Below, in pieces: positions 1-7,199 of a stretch of DNA of 15,655 bases. The stretch lies in assembly GCA_002332755.1 (NCBI GenBank), contig DDBO01000137.1, positions 958-16,612 of the forward strand. The letters are read 5' to 3'. The DNA comes from Bacteroidales bacterium UBA2030. Lineage in GTDB: Bacteria > Bacteroidota > Bacteroidia > Bacteroidales > TTA-H9. Position 1 is the first letter of the stretch, and each line of letters opens with the position of its first letter. A program made the position numbers and the translations under genes. The notes under the pieces are model-generated. The model saw only the letters and a program-made list of their open reading frames with translations. It was not told the origin of the DNA and made no database searches.

Positions 1-537
<537 letters not shown>

Positions 538-614
538 AATCGTTTGTTCCTTTAGCTCTTTTACCGTCCTCTTTCCACCTTTCCTCGGCTTCAGAGTCCC
601 GCTACGCTTCCTCT

Positions 615-631
615 CATCTTTCTCAAAGAAC
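615..631 (-). promoter_or_regulatory. boxA-like element in the 16S leader
   Basis: On the minus strand the leader contains GTTCTTTGAGAAAGATG about 80 nt before the mature 16S end. It resembles the GTTCTTTGA-type boxA antitermination sequence of rRNA leaders, where NusB/NusE bind nascent RNA. A partly matching copy (GTTCT then AAGGA) follows the upstream promoter. The assignment rests on resemblance and position only. Confidence 0.4.
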
Positions 632-651
632 TTTCTCCCGTTTTGGGGCTG

Positions 652-682
652 CAAAGGTACAACCTTTTTCCTTCCCTGCAAT
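652..682 (-). promoter_or_regulatory. rRNA promoter P2 (16S-proximal)
   Basis: On the minus strand the -7 element TACCTTTG lies at 659-652, a full match to the Bacteroidota consensus TAnnTTTG. ATTG at 682-679, with a 19-nt spacer, fits the -33 TTTG element with one mismatch. An A8T7 tract at 690-704 lies just upstream, where an UP element or intrinsic bend would act. Transcription would start near 645, giving a leader of about 108 nt. Confidence 0.8.
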
Positions 683-689
683 ACTTCGC

Positions 690-704
690 AAAAAAAATTT
701 TTTT
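690..704. promoter_or_regulatory. A8T7 tract upstream of rRNA promoter P2
   Basis: Eight A followed by seven T (a fully self-complementary core) sit 8 bp upstream of the P2 -33 element and downstream of P1. A/T tracts in this position usually act as UP elements contacted by the RNA polymerase alpha subunit, or as static bends. The function here is inferred from position. Confidence 0.5.
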
Positions 705-749
705 CGCCCTTTACAGCCTTCCTTAGAACGTCTCCGTTTTTGGAGGGCG

Positions 750-778
750 CAAAGGTACTGCTTTTCTTTGCTTCCAAA
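750..778 (-). promoter_or_regulatory. rRNA promoter P1 (distal)
   Basis: A second minus-strand TACCTTTG lies at 757-750, with TTTG at 778-775 as the -33 element and a 17-nt spacer, slightly short of the usual 19-21. The bases after it (GCGCCCTCCAAAAACGGAG, then GTTCT) align with those after P2 (GCAGCCCCAAAACGGGAG, then GTTCT). This suggests that the promoter plus start region was duplicated about 98 bp apart. Confidence 0.7.
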
Positions 779-981
779 CAAGAGGAAGGGAAAAAATACT
801 TGTTAATATCTGTATAAAATCCTTAAATCCAGCAATAAAAATTGTTAATAATTTTCAAAGAATAGATTCATGACCCTTTTGTCTCTGATTGGGGCTTCTT
901 GAAAATACTTCTGATAAACAATAATTTAATAAAATTAAAAACAAAAGCCTCAACTATCCTCTCATCAAAATTTAATGGGGA

Positions 982-1000
982 TTTAAGCATCATGCTTAAA
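982..1000. promoter_or_regulatory. Perfect 19-bp palindrome, candidate operator for rtcB
   Basis: TTTAAGCAT-C-ATGCTTAAA is a perfect 9-bp inverted repeat around one central base. Flanking TGGG (976-979) and CCCA (1001-1004) extend the symmetry with a 2-nt offset. It ends 14 bp before the TAACTTTG -7 element, so it covers the place where the -33 box would lie. No U-run follows on either strand, which argues against a terminator. A dimeric regulator binding site is the simplest reading; the regulator is unknown. Confidence 0.5.
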
Positions 1001-1014
1001 CCCATCATTGGCAG

Positions 1015-1022
1015 TAACTTTG
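1015..1022 (+). promoter_or_regulatory. Putative rtcB promoter (-7 element)
   Basis: TAACTTTG is a full match to the Bacteroidota -7 consensus TAnnTTTG and is the only such match between the palindrome and rtcB. No TTTG is visible 19-21 nt upstream, where the palindrome lies instead. It implies a 5' leader of roughly 120 nt. Confidence 0.5.
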
Positions 1023-1150
1023 CAATGATTCAATTATTACAATACTCATCATTTCTTATTGTTGGTTATTGAATTGCGTTGTTTCAATTCATGACCTGAT
1101 GGGCGGCCCTTATTCAAAGCAATTTATTAAGATACAAATACTAAAATAAG

Positions 1151-2326
1151 ATGAAGATACTTGAAATTGGTAAACTGCCTGTTTACATGTGGGCTGAAGA
1201 TGTAGAAGCAGGGGCCATGCAACAAATAAATAACCTGAGCATGTTTCCATATGCTTTTCATCATATAGCCATCATGCCCGATTGCCACGAGGGTTTCGGT
1301 ATGCCTATCGGAGGGGTGCTTAGTACAAGAGATGTGATTATTCCTAATGCTGTTGGGGTTGACATAGGTTGCGGAATGTGTGCCATGCGCACTGATCTCA
1401 AAGAAATTGATGTCAAAAGTCTAAACCGGATTTTCAATAAATTACGCGAGTTAATACCACTAGGTTTCAATCATCAGACAAAGAAGCAGGATGAAGCAAT
1501 AATGCCCAAGGGTTACGACATTAGTGGGATGCCCGTTGTAAAAAAAGAATGGGAAGAAGCACTTTACCAGTTGGGTACCCTTGGCGGTGGTAATCATTTT
1601 ATTGAAATTCAGAAAGGTAGTGATGGTTATATATGGGCAATGATTCATTCAGGGAGCCGGAACTTAGGTAAACAAGTTGCAGACTTCTATAATAAACTTG
1701 CCATAAGTTTTAATGAAAAGGAAAAAAGTACTGTGCCAAAATCGCATCAGCTGGCCTATTTGCGTATTGACTCAAAGGAAGGGAGACAATACAATGAAGA
1801 AATGAAATTCTGCGTTGAATTTGCCTTGGCCAATAGAAAACTTATGATGGAGCGAATTGCAAGCGTTTTAGAAGAGGAAACCCATTGCGGCTTTATTTCA
1901 TGGGAAGGAACTAGGTTTATTAATATAGCTCATAACTATGCAGCTGAAGAAGAGCATTTTGGATGCAAGGTTATAGTACACCGTAAAGGGGCAACACGTG
2001 CATTGAGAGGCGAGACAGGGATTGTGCCAGGTAGCCAGGGAAGTAAAAGCTACATCGTCAAAGGCAAAGGCAATCCAGAAAGTTTTATGAGTTGTTCGCA
2101 CGGCGCAGGTCGAAAGATGGGTCGCAATGAAGCCCGTAAAAAATTAAATCTCGAGGAAGAACGGCGAAAACTGGAATCAAAGAAAATTATCCATGCCCTG
2201 CGTACTCCAGCTGATCTTGATGAGGCTTCCGGTGCCTACAAAGACATTGACCTTGTTATGAAACTTCAAGCCGACCTGGTAGATATTTGTATCGAACTTA
2301 CCCCCCTGGGAGTCATCAAAGGTTAG
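1151..2326 (+). CDS. rtcB: RtcB-type RNA-splicing ligase
   Basis: This is a Mn2+- and GTP-dependent RNA ligase that joins 2',3'-cyclic phosphate (3'-phosphate) ends to 5'-OH ends in tRNA splicing or RNA repair. The 391-residue protein is close to E. coli RtcB (408) and complete. Visible motifs: PDCHEGFGMPIGG (residues 43-55), the metal-binding GVDIGCG with Asp71 and Cys74, GGGNHF with Asn148 and His149, IHSGSRN with His166, HRKGATRA, and CSHGAGR whose His317 corresponds to the histidine that is guanylylated. The C-terminus LTPLGVIKG supplies the conserved terminal Lys (390). The ATG at 1151 gives the family N-terminus. No archease gene, the usual activator, is adjacent. It stands alone between the divergent rRNA operon and a convergent kinase-like gene. 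A likely role is repair of cleaved tRNA or rRNA, but the substrate is not shown by the sequence. Confidence 0.95.
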   Translation: MKILEIGKLPVYMWAEDVEAGAMQQINNLSMFPYAFHHIAIMPDCHEGFGMPIGGVLSTRDVIIPNAVGVDIGCGMCAMRTDLKEIDVKSLNRIFNKLRELIPLGFNHQTKKQDEAIMPKGYDISGMPVVKKEWEEALYQLGTLGGGNHFIEIQKGSDGYIWAMIHSGSRNLGKQVADFYNKLAISFNEKEKSTVPKSHQLAYLRIDSKEGRQYNEEMKFCVEFALANRKLMMERIASVLEEETHCGFISWEGTRFINIAHNYAAEEEHFGCKVIVHRKGATRALRGETGIVPGSQGSKSYIVKGKGNPESFMSCSHGAGRKMGRNEARKKLNLEEERRKLESKKIIHALRTPADLDEASGAYKDIDLVMKLQADLVDICIELTPLGVIKG

Positions 2327-2327
2327 G

Positions 2328-2981
2328 CTATGGCTTCCAAATAATTTTACATTCATCTGCCCCAAATGAAACGAAATAACTAAACCTTCTTCCAAAGTAT
2401 TTTTTGTAAAGCTGTAGTAACTCTTCGAAACGATTTGATTTGCCATGAGGGACAGAGTTTGAATCTCCGGTATATTTTAGGTAAAAGTGATATTCCCTAC
2501 CCTTCTGAGAGAAACTAATCTCAAGGCTGCCTGTTTCTGTTTCTCTGCCAAAGATGGATAATCTCATCAAAGAATAAAGGCACAAAGTTGGAAGCTCAAT
2601 ATTCAAATTTTCTCTGTAATCGGGAAACACAAGCGTGGGTAATTTGGTACCCATGATCAGGTTTGCTTCTTGGTATGTAAGTATATACTGAATCTCTCTT
2701 AGGAGTGACCAGGTTAACGGGGGCTCGAACAATAAACGGTTTTTAATTATTTTGCTTAAATCAATTAGAAAATTGTAGGCATCTTGCTTCTCATTTAACA
2801 TAATAACAGCAGCAAGCTTATTGAAAGAATTTAGAAAAGTATGCAAATCGAGTGAATGCTGAAATACTGTGCGTTGAATAAGGTAGAATAAGGCTTTCCT
2901 CCTAAAATGTAAATACCGCAAATATAACCAAAGTGAAAGCCCTGTCAATAAAATAATGATCACAATAACTAATTCATGCAT
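2328..2981 (-). CDS. Degenerate LytS/YehU-type histidine kinase homologue, one membrane segment
   Basis: A 217-residue protein with one N-terminal membrane helix (about residues 4-22) and a cytoplasmic part that aligns with the His_kinase (LytS) family. LHTFLNSFN at 46-54 matches the PHFLFNSLN phospho-acceptor motif, keeping His47, Asn51 and Asn54 but losing the Pro. LLREIQYILTYQEANLIMG at 93-111 matches the following helix. The ATPase part is badly eroded. The N-box normally reads PLVENAIKHG but here is LYSLMRLSIFG without Glu or Asn. The DNGxG box is YTGDS, and no GxGL is seen. Kinase activity is therefore doubtful, and a partner-binding or pseudokinase role is possible. No LytTR response regulator is adjacent. 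Its stop codon is one base from that of convergent rtcB. The reading frame is intact, so it is probably expressed. The family call is moderate; the function is unknown. Confidence 0.7.
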   Translation of the reverse strand: MHELVIVIIILLTGLSLWLYLRYLHFRRKALFYLIQRTVFQHSLDLHTFLNSFNKLAAVIMLNEKQDAYNFLIDLSKIIKNRLLFEPPLTWSLLREIQYILTYQEANLIMGTKLPTLVFPDYRENLNIELPTLCLYSLMRLSIFGRETETGSLEISFSQKGREYHFYLKYTGDSNSVPHGKSNRFEELLQLYKKYFGRRFSYFVSFGADECKIIWKP

Positions 2982-3008
2982 TCCAGCTGATTATTTCTTT
3001 TTGCAAAA

Positions 3009-3035
3009 CAAACTTATTCTTACATAATTACCAAA
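3009..3035 (-). promoter_or_regulatory. Putative promoter of the LytS-like gene
   Basis: On the minus strand TAAGTTTG at 3016-3009 matches TAnnTTTG and lies 27 nt before the start codon. A TTTG occurs at 3035-3032, but its 15-nt spacer is shorter than the usual 19-21, so the -33 assignment is weak. Confidence 0.4.
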
Positions 3036-3145
3036 TCATTTTTTGAATCATGCAATGGTTTTGTGCTTTGGCATTCCATGAGTACCTTATTCTATTCACT
3101 CAACATTCTAACATAAAAATACCATCAATATGAATCCTTAACATC

Positions 3146-3177
3146 AAAACAAAAAAGCTGCCCTTTTGAGACAGCTT
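3146..3177 (-). terminator. Rho-independent terminator of the FCWG-repeat secreted protein gene
   Basis: Read on the minus strand, an 8-bp stem (bases 3177-3170 with 3162-3155, including one G:U pair) closes a 7-nt loop. It is followed by TTTTTTGTTTT. It lies 33 bp past the stop codon at 3210 and ends transcription before the LytS-like gene promoter. Confidence 0.85.
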
Positions 3178-3209
3178 CTTAAAAAAAGGTATTAAAAACC
3201 AAATTATTA

Positions 3210-4301
3210 TCACTTCAACACTATTTTGTCGGCAAGCTTTAAGCCTTCGGCTGTAATAAGGGAAATGAAATAGGTACCTTTGGGTAAATCCCTCAAGCTA
3301 ATTTCCTGGGTATGACCAGGATTCACATCATAGACTCCAATAACCTGTCCACTCAAATTATATAAATATAAAACTGACTTTGGAGAAACATAGTGAGGGA
3401 TAGAAAGGGTAAACTTCTCAGTAGTTGGATTGGGGTAGATATTTAATTGAGATAATGTTATATGATCAATGCCTTCAGCCTGACCATCAAAAGAAAAGTT
3501 GATCCACAGGGAGTCTTCGGGGTGGTCGACATCCCAAACTACGTAGGTGGCCAGGCTGGTTCCTGAGTGTGACATTGGATCGTAATCAACAGATACACCA
3601 TCAGTCGCCTCACCAGGGCCTAACCGGGCGGGTTCGGGTAGTTGGAGCATATTACTGGGGAAGCAAGCTCCCCAGCAGAAAAACATTTCACTTCCAGGCA
3701 CCAATGATTTTTCAATCCGTTTAAACTGAACTGCTTTATTTTCAGCAGAATTATTCTTAATGATAAGGTCATAACTCATAGCCTGTGTATGAGGTCCTAC
3801 AACACTAATCCACTGATCGGGAGCAATATTATTACCATCTTTATCGACAAATGTAAACCAAGAGGGGGCGAATTCAACCTCGACCGAAATACTGTCATTA
3901 GGATTATCTGCAACAAAGAAAGTAAACCCTAGTCTAGTATGGCTAAGTGTCCCTCCCGGGGCATAATCAGCAGAGAAATCGTGAGATACGGCACCCGGCT
4001 CAATGGTAATGGCATCAGGACTCTGAGTAACAAACCAGGGAAAGCACAAACCCCAACAGAATGTCGCGATAGAATCAACAGCTTCGTATCTGATATATTT
4101 TTTAACTAATACGTTTCGGCTTTGATCGCTAATATTCTGAACGTCAAGCTCAAGCATCATATAAGAATCGGGTAATCCTCCGGCATAAACCAAGTCTCCG
4201 TTAGATAGGATTTTTCCTTGTTTTGTCATTAATTGCAAGCTCTGAGAGGAAAGTGTGCCTAAGGTAAAGAGCAAGGCGAAGGAAAGTACAATTTTTTTCA
4301 T
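3210..4301 (-). CDS. T9SS-secreted protein with two FCWGxCFP repeat domains
   Basis: A 363-residue exported protein of unknown function. Residues 1-20 form a signal peptide (MKKIVLSFALLFTLG), and there is no lipobox cysteine. Two domains of about 95 residues (roughly 50-145 and 177-271) repeat the same order of motifs. Each has a start of VQNISDQSRN or IKNNSAENKA type, then FCWGLCFP (81-88) or FCWGACFP (208-215), then an EPG or GPG turn, a DY(A/D)P segment, and an end of DxxHPEDSLWINFSF or DNPNDSISVEVEF type. The paired cysteines in each unit may form a disulfide. Residues 286-363 are a type A T9SS sorting domain (LNIYPNPTTEKFTLS, later GTYFISL and a basic KIVLK end), so the protein is likely exported across the outer membrane and cleaved or anchored there. 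It is monocistronic, with its own promoter and terminator, and divergent from another T9SS cargo. The fold is beta-rich by composition; no enzymatic motif is seen. Confidence 0.85.
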   Translation of the reverse strand: MKKIVLSFALLFTLGTLSSQSLQLMTKQGKILSNGDLVYAGGLPDSYMMLELDVQNISDQSRNVLVKKYIRYEAVDSIATFCWGLCFPWFVTQSPDAITIEPGAVSHDFSADYAPGGTLSHTRLGFTFFVADNPNDSISVEVEFAPSWFTFVDKDGNNIAPDQWISVVGPHTQAMSYDLIIKNNSAENKAVQFKRIEKSLVPGSEMFFCWGACFPSNMLQLPEPARLGPGEATDGVSVDYDPMSHSGTSLATYVVWDVDHPEDSLWINFSFDGQAEGIDHITLSQLNIYPNPTTEKFTLSIPHYVSPKSVLYLYNLSGQVIGVYDVNPGHTQEISLRDLPKGTYFISLITAEGLKLADKIVLK

Positions 4302-4344
4302 AATGGTTTGAATTTGTTTGTAAATGATTTTGGGTAAAGCCCTG

Positions 4345-4376
4345 CAAATATAAATATGTTTTAGGAGCTACTGAAA
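4345..4376 (-). promoter_or_regulatory. Promoter of the FCWG-repeat secreted protein gene
   Basis: On the minus strand TATATTTG at 4352-4345 fits TAnnTTTG. TTTC at 4376-4373 is a one-mismatch -33 element with a 20-nt spacer. The predicted start lies about 35-40 nt before the start codon at 4301. Confidence 0.65.
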
Positions 4377-4397
4377 ATACCTCTTGATTTTGAACAT

Positions 4398-4455
4398 GCC
4401 AGTTTGGGCATCCCATAATACATTTCTTTTGGCTCAAGCCCGCCAGTTTGAGCAT
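4398..4455. repeat. Pair of 14-bp direct repeats between divergent T9SS cargo genes
   Basis: GCCAGTTTGGGCAT (4398-4411) and GCCAGTTTGAGCAT (4442-4455) differ at one base and start 44 bp apart, about four helical turns. The second copy ends 6 bp before the TAGCTTTG -7 element of the rightward gene, where no proper -33 box is found. The first lies upstream of the leftward promoter. Binding by an activator or shared regulator is a guess from position. Confidence 0.5.
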
Positions 4456-4461
4456 TTGCTG

Positions 4462-4469
4462 TAGCTTTG
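4462..4469 (+). promoter_or_regulatory. Putative promoter of the Omp28-like gene (-7 element)
   Basis: TAGCTTTG matches TAnnTTTG and lies 29 bp before the ATG at 4499. No TTTG occurs 19-21 nt upstream. The only nearby TTTG (4447-4450, 11-nt spacer) is inside the second direct repeat, so the promoter may need an activator. Confidence 0.5.
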
Positions 4470-4498
4470 CAATTGTAAACCAAAAACAAATTTAACCA

Positions 4499-6124
4499 AT
4501 GAAACGTTTCAGCATCGTAATGGTCTTCTTGACTTTGATTATAAGCCTTCGGGGGCAACAAGTTCCAAGAGACCAAGTAGTTATAGAAGTTGGCACAGGC
4601 ACCTGGTGTCAGTATTGTCCCGGAGCTGTAATGGGTATTGAAGACCTACTGGCTAATGGTTACAACGTGGCTGCCGTAAAATATCACTCGGGCGATTCTT
4701 ATCAAACTTCCGCTTCCATTGCCCGTATCAATTACTACAATATCACAGGATTTCCCACTGCCTGGTTTGATGGGGTTTACAATGTAGTTGGGGGGTCAAA
4801 TACACAAAGCATGTATCCCAACTACATACCTTATGTTAATCAACGAAATTCAGTGCTCAGCTCGTTTACGCTTAGCATCAATGGGAGTTGTACCGGACTC
4901 CAATATAACGTAACTGTCAATGTAAATAAGGTAGCATCCTACAATCAAAACGCCCTCAGATTGCATCTGGCCCTCACCGAATCGCATATTCCCGAATTCT
5001 GGCAAGGCCAAACTGAAGTAAACCACGCCATGCGCCTTATGGTACCCGATGCCAATGGCACCTTGCTCGACTTTTCAACGCAAAACCAACACACTGTTAA
5101 CCTAAGCTTTACGGTGGACCCTGCCTGGGAGATTCAAAATTGCGAATTGGTTGCTTTCTTGCAAAATCCAGTTACTAAAGAAATTGTGCAGGGCACCAAG
5201 ACTCCGTTAATGAGCCTTTTGCCTACCTTAAATAATGATTTGGGTATCCGCAGCCTCTCAAATATACCGCCTGCTATATGTCAGGAGTGGGTAAAACCTG
5301 TTTTGGTCGTAGCCAACTATGGACTTGAAACAGCCACAAGTGCCCTATTAAAGCTGAAAATAAATAATGATTATGAGTACTTTTATAACTGGAGCGGAAA
5401 TCTTCCCTATCTGGCAAAGGATACTTTTGAGTTAGATACTCTGGTTTTTAGTTCTTTAAATTCGAATATAATTTCAGCCACAATAACGAATGTAAATGGG
5501 CAACCTGATTTAAATGCAACAAATGATTCTTTATCAGTAATTTCTGGTACTGCCGCTCAACTCTTCAAATCGCCGGTGTCGTTGGTACTTAAAACTGATA
5601 ATAACCCACAAGAAACCACGTGGGAACTTGTAAACAGTGGAGGTCAGATTTTATACAACGGAGGCCCTTACACCGAACCCAACAAGCTTTTCATCGTAAA
5701 TATGAACCTGCCCGATGACTGTTACCGTTTTATCATTCATGATGAAGGTAAAAACGGTATATGTTGTTCAAATGGAAACGGCCTGTATAAATTGGTCGAC
5801 AAAAACAACCTCACTATTGTATCAGGGAAAAACTTTTTAATGTCGGAAAGCACCGATTTTAGAGTTTCCTCAATCACCGGAATTTCAGAAAACGAAGGAA
5901 ACAACCTGACCTATTCACTGGTTGATAATCTCCTTACTGTGCAAAGCCTGGCATTCGAGCCTGTAGAGATAGCAATTCTTGACCTTTCCGTTAGAAAAAT
6001 TATGAATGCCATTGTGCCCGGAGGGTTTGGACAAATTAGTTTGAGAAACCTACCCTCAGGTGTTTATATTTTAAAAATGATGCAGGGAAACTCATTGAAA
6101 TACTCCAAAATTTTCATTCAATAA
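4499..6124 (+). CDS. Omp28-type secreted protein with thioredoxin-like domain and T9SS sorting domain
   Basis: A 541-residue exported protein. Residues 1-20 are a signal peptide. Residues 27-95 have a thioredoxin-like pattern: GTWCQYC with a redox-type CxxC (Cys37, Cys40) and GFPTAWFDG (84-92) with the likely cis-proline, Pro86. Together with the following beta-rich part to about 235, this matches the Bacteroidota Omp28-related family. Residues 245-345 look like a CARDB/Ig-like segment (NNDLGI... VLVVANYG). Residues 370-447 form a module seen in other secreted Bacteroidota proteins, with TTWELVNSGG, then DDCYRFIIHD and NGICCSNGNGLYKL. The last 80 residues are a type A T9SS sorting domain ending LPSGVYILKM...KIFIQ. 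It is probably cell-surface or released. The CxxC suggests thiol redox or disulfide activity, but family members lack an assigned reaction. The DUF3078 gene follows 54 bp downstream and may be co-transcribed. Confidence 0.85.
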   Translation: MKRFSIVMVFLTLIISLRGQQVPRDQVVIEVGTGTWCQYCPGAVMGIEDLLANGYNVAAVKYHSGDSYQTSASIARINYYNITGFPTAWFDGVYNVVGGSNTQSMYPNYIPYVNQRNSVLSSFTLSINGSCTGLQYNVTVNVNKVASYNQNALRLHLALTESHIPEFWQGQTEVNHAMRLMVPDANGTLLDFSTQNQHTVNLSFTVDPAWEIQNCELVAFLQNPVTKEIVQGTKTPLMSLLPTLNNDLGIRSLSNIPPAICQEWVKPVLVVANYGLETATSALLKLKINNDYEYFYNWSGNLPYLAKDTFELDTLVFSSLNSNIISATITNVNGQPDLNATNDSLSVISGTAAQLFKSPVSLVLKTDNNPQETTWELVNSGGQILYNGGPYTEPNKLFIVNMNLPDDCYRFIIHDEGKNGICCSNGNGLYKLVDKNNLTIVSGKNFLMSESTDFRVSSITGISENEGNNLTYSLVDNLLTVQSLAFEPVEIAILDLSVRKIMNAIVPGGFGQISLRNLPSGVYILKMMQGNSLKYSKIFIQ

Positions 6125-6178
6125 CTAAAACAAAGAATTTTAACATAAGAAATTACCCAGTAACTGCGTTTTTTGGAA

Positions 6179-7141
6179 ATGAAAAGAATATTAGCGAGCA
6201 TTCTTTTGGTTGGAGGACTATTGCCACATGCAATAATGGCGGAGACAGAGCCTTCAATTGACAGTTCCAATGTTCAAAAAAAATGGGAAATCAATAGCTC
6301 TGTCGCACTGAATCTCAATCAGCTACACCTTAGCAATTGGGCTGAGGGAGGAGAAAGTAGTATGAGCGGTGTGATGTGGTTTAATTTTGCAGCCACACAC
6401 ACAAAGAAAAAATATACAGTCACACATCAATTGACGGCGGGGTACGGTCTGCTGACCAATCGTGAAAGAGATATCAGGAAGACCGAGGATCGTTTGGAAT
6501 ACTTGAGTTCTTTTTCCTACAAGGCTTTTAAGAACTGGAATTACATGACTCAGATAAATTTTAGAACTCAATTTTCAAATGGTTACCGCTATCCCAACGA
6601 CTCAGTCATTATCTCCACATTCATGGCTCCGGCCTATATCACCCTATCGCTTGGCATGCAATACAAGCCCTCTGATTTCTTTTCAGTTTTCATTTCACCT
6701 GCTTCCGGCAAGTTTACTGTCGTTGCCAACCAGGAACTGGCCGACAAAGGGGCCTACGGCGTCAGTCCGGCAGTTTATGTAAACGATACCCTCATAGCCC
6801 ACGGTACTATGGTTAAACCTGAATTTGGGATAAATTTTAATGCCAGCTTAAAAAAAGAGGTTTTTACCAATGTGAATCTCGAGAGCAGACTTTTGCTCCA
6901 TAACAATTATCTCGACACAGATCCCGGCAACCGATGGAACTTCGATGTTAACTGGGATGCATTGATCAATTTTACCGTTAATAAAACCATGAGCACCACC
7001 CTAAGGATGAACCTTATTTATGACCACAATGTGAAAATAAATGATTACAAGATTATTGATGGTCAGAAAACGTTAATAGGTTCAGGCCCCCGTACCCAAT
7101 TCAAAGAAAGTTTCGGAATTGGTATCAATTACAAATTTTAG
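6179..7141 (+). CDS. DUF3078-type outer-membrane beta-barrel protein
   Basis: A 320-residue protein with a signal peptide (residues 1-21, ending AIMA) and no lipobox. It carries the hallmark LNLNQLHLSNWAEGG (44-58) of the DUF3078 family of Bacteroidota outer-membrane proteins. The rest alternates hydrophobic and polar residues as in transmembrane beta strands, and the chain ends in INYKF with the terminal Phe usual for barrels. I place the start at ATG 6179. An in-frame TTG at 6173 would add only two residues and disturb the basic signal-peptide start. No separate promoter is evident in the 54-bp gap after the Omp28-like gene, so an operon is likely. The molecular role of the family is unknown; transport or barrel scaffolding is speculation. 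Confidence 0.85.
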   Translation: MKRILASILLVGGLLPHAIMAETEPSIDSSNVQKKWEINSSVALNLNQLHLSNWAEGGESSMSGVMWFNFAATHTKKKYTVTHQLTAGYGLLTNRERDIRKTEDRLEYLSSFSYKAFKNWNYMTQINFRTQFSNGYRYPNDSVIISTFMAPAYITLSLGMQYKPSDFFSVFISPASGKFTVVANQELADKGAYGVSPAVYVNDTLIAHGTMVKPEFGINFNASLKKEVFTNVNLESRLLLHNNYLDTDPGNRWNFDVNWDALINFTVNKTMSTTLRMNLIYDHNVKINDYKIIDGQKTLIGSGPRTQFKESFGIGINYKF

Positions 7142-7161
7142 TATTTAAAAAAAGGCAATAT

Positions 7162-7199
7162 AAAAAAAGGCTGTCGCTGATAATCCTGCGGCAGCCTTT
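7162..7199 (-). terminator. Hairpin terminator with its U-run on the minus strand
   Basis: A 12-bp stem (7166-7177 with 7188-7199, one G:U pair) closes a 10-nt loop. Read on the minus strand it is followed by TTTTTTT (7168-7162), a good intrinsic terminator. In the plus direction the stem is followed only by TTTGG, so it would stop the DUF3078 transcript less well. It therefore mainly serves something transcribed leftward: the sigma-factor mRNA with a long 3' tail, or a separate small transcript in 7200-7477. Confidence 0.75.

Larger units (their letters stand above)
779..1150. other. Intergenic gap between the rRNA promoters and rtcB
   Basis: This AT-rich stretch of about 370 bp has no credible ORF. 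It separates the leftward rRNA operon from the rightward rtcB. It contains a 19-bp palindrome (982-1000), a -7 promoter element (1015-1022) and a smaller inverted repeat, GAATTG at 1071-1076 against CAATTC at 1085-1090, in the presumed rtcB leader. Nothing else was recognised. Confidence 0.6.

Noticed and set aside
4361..4576. Minus-strand open frames across the divergent promoter region
   Set aside because: They overlap the signal-peptide start of the Omp28-like gene and both promoters, with no domain content.
6173..6178. TTG start for the DUF3078 protein
   Set aside because: ATG at 6179 gives a standard signal peptide (MKRILASILL); the TTG adds only Met-Glu.
7166..7199. Terminator of the plus-strand DUF3078 gene only
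   Set aside because: The plus-strand side is followed by TTTGG, not a U-run; the seven-T run is on the minus strand, so weak bidirectional action is the most that can be said.
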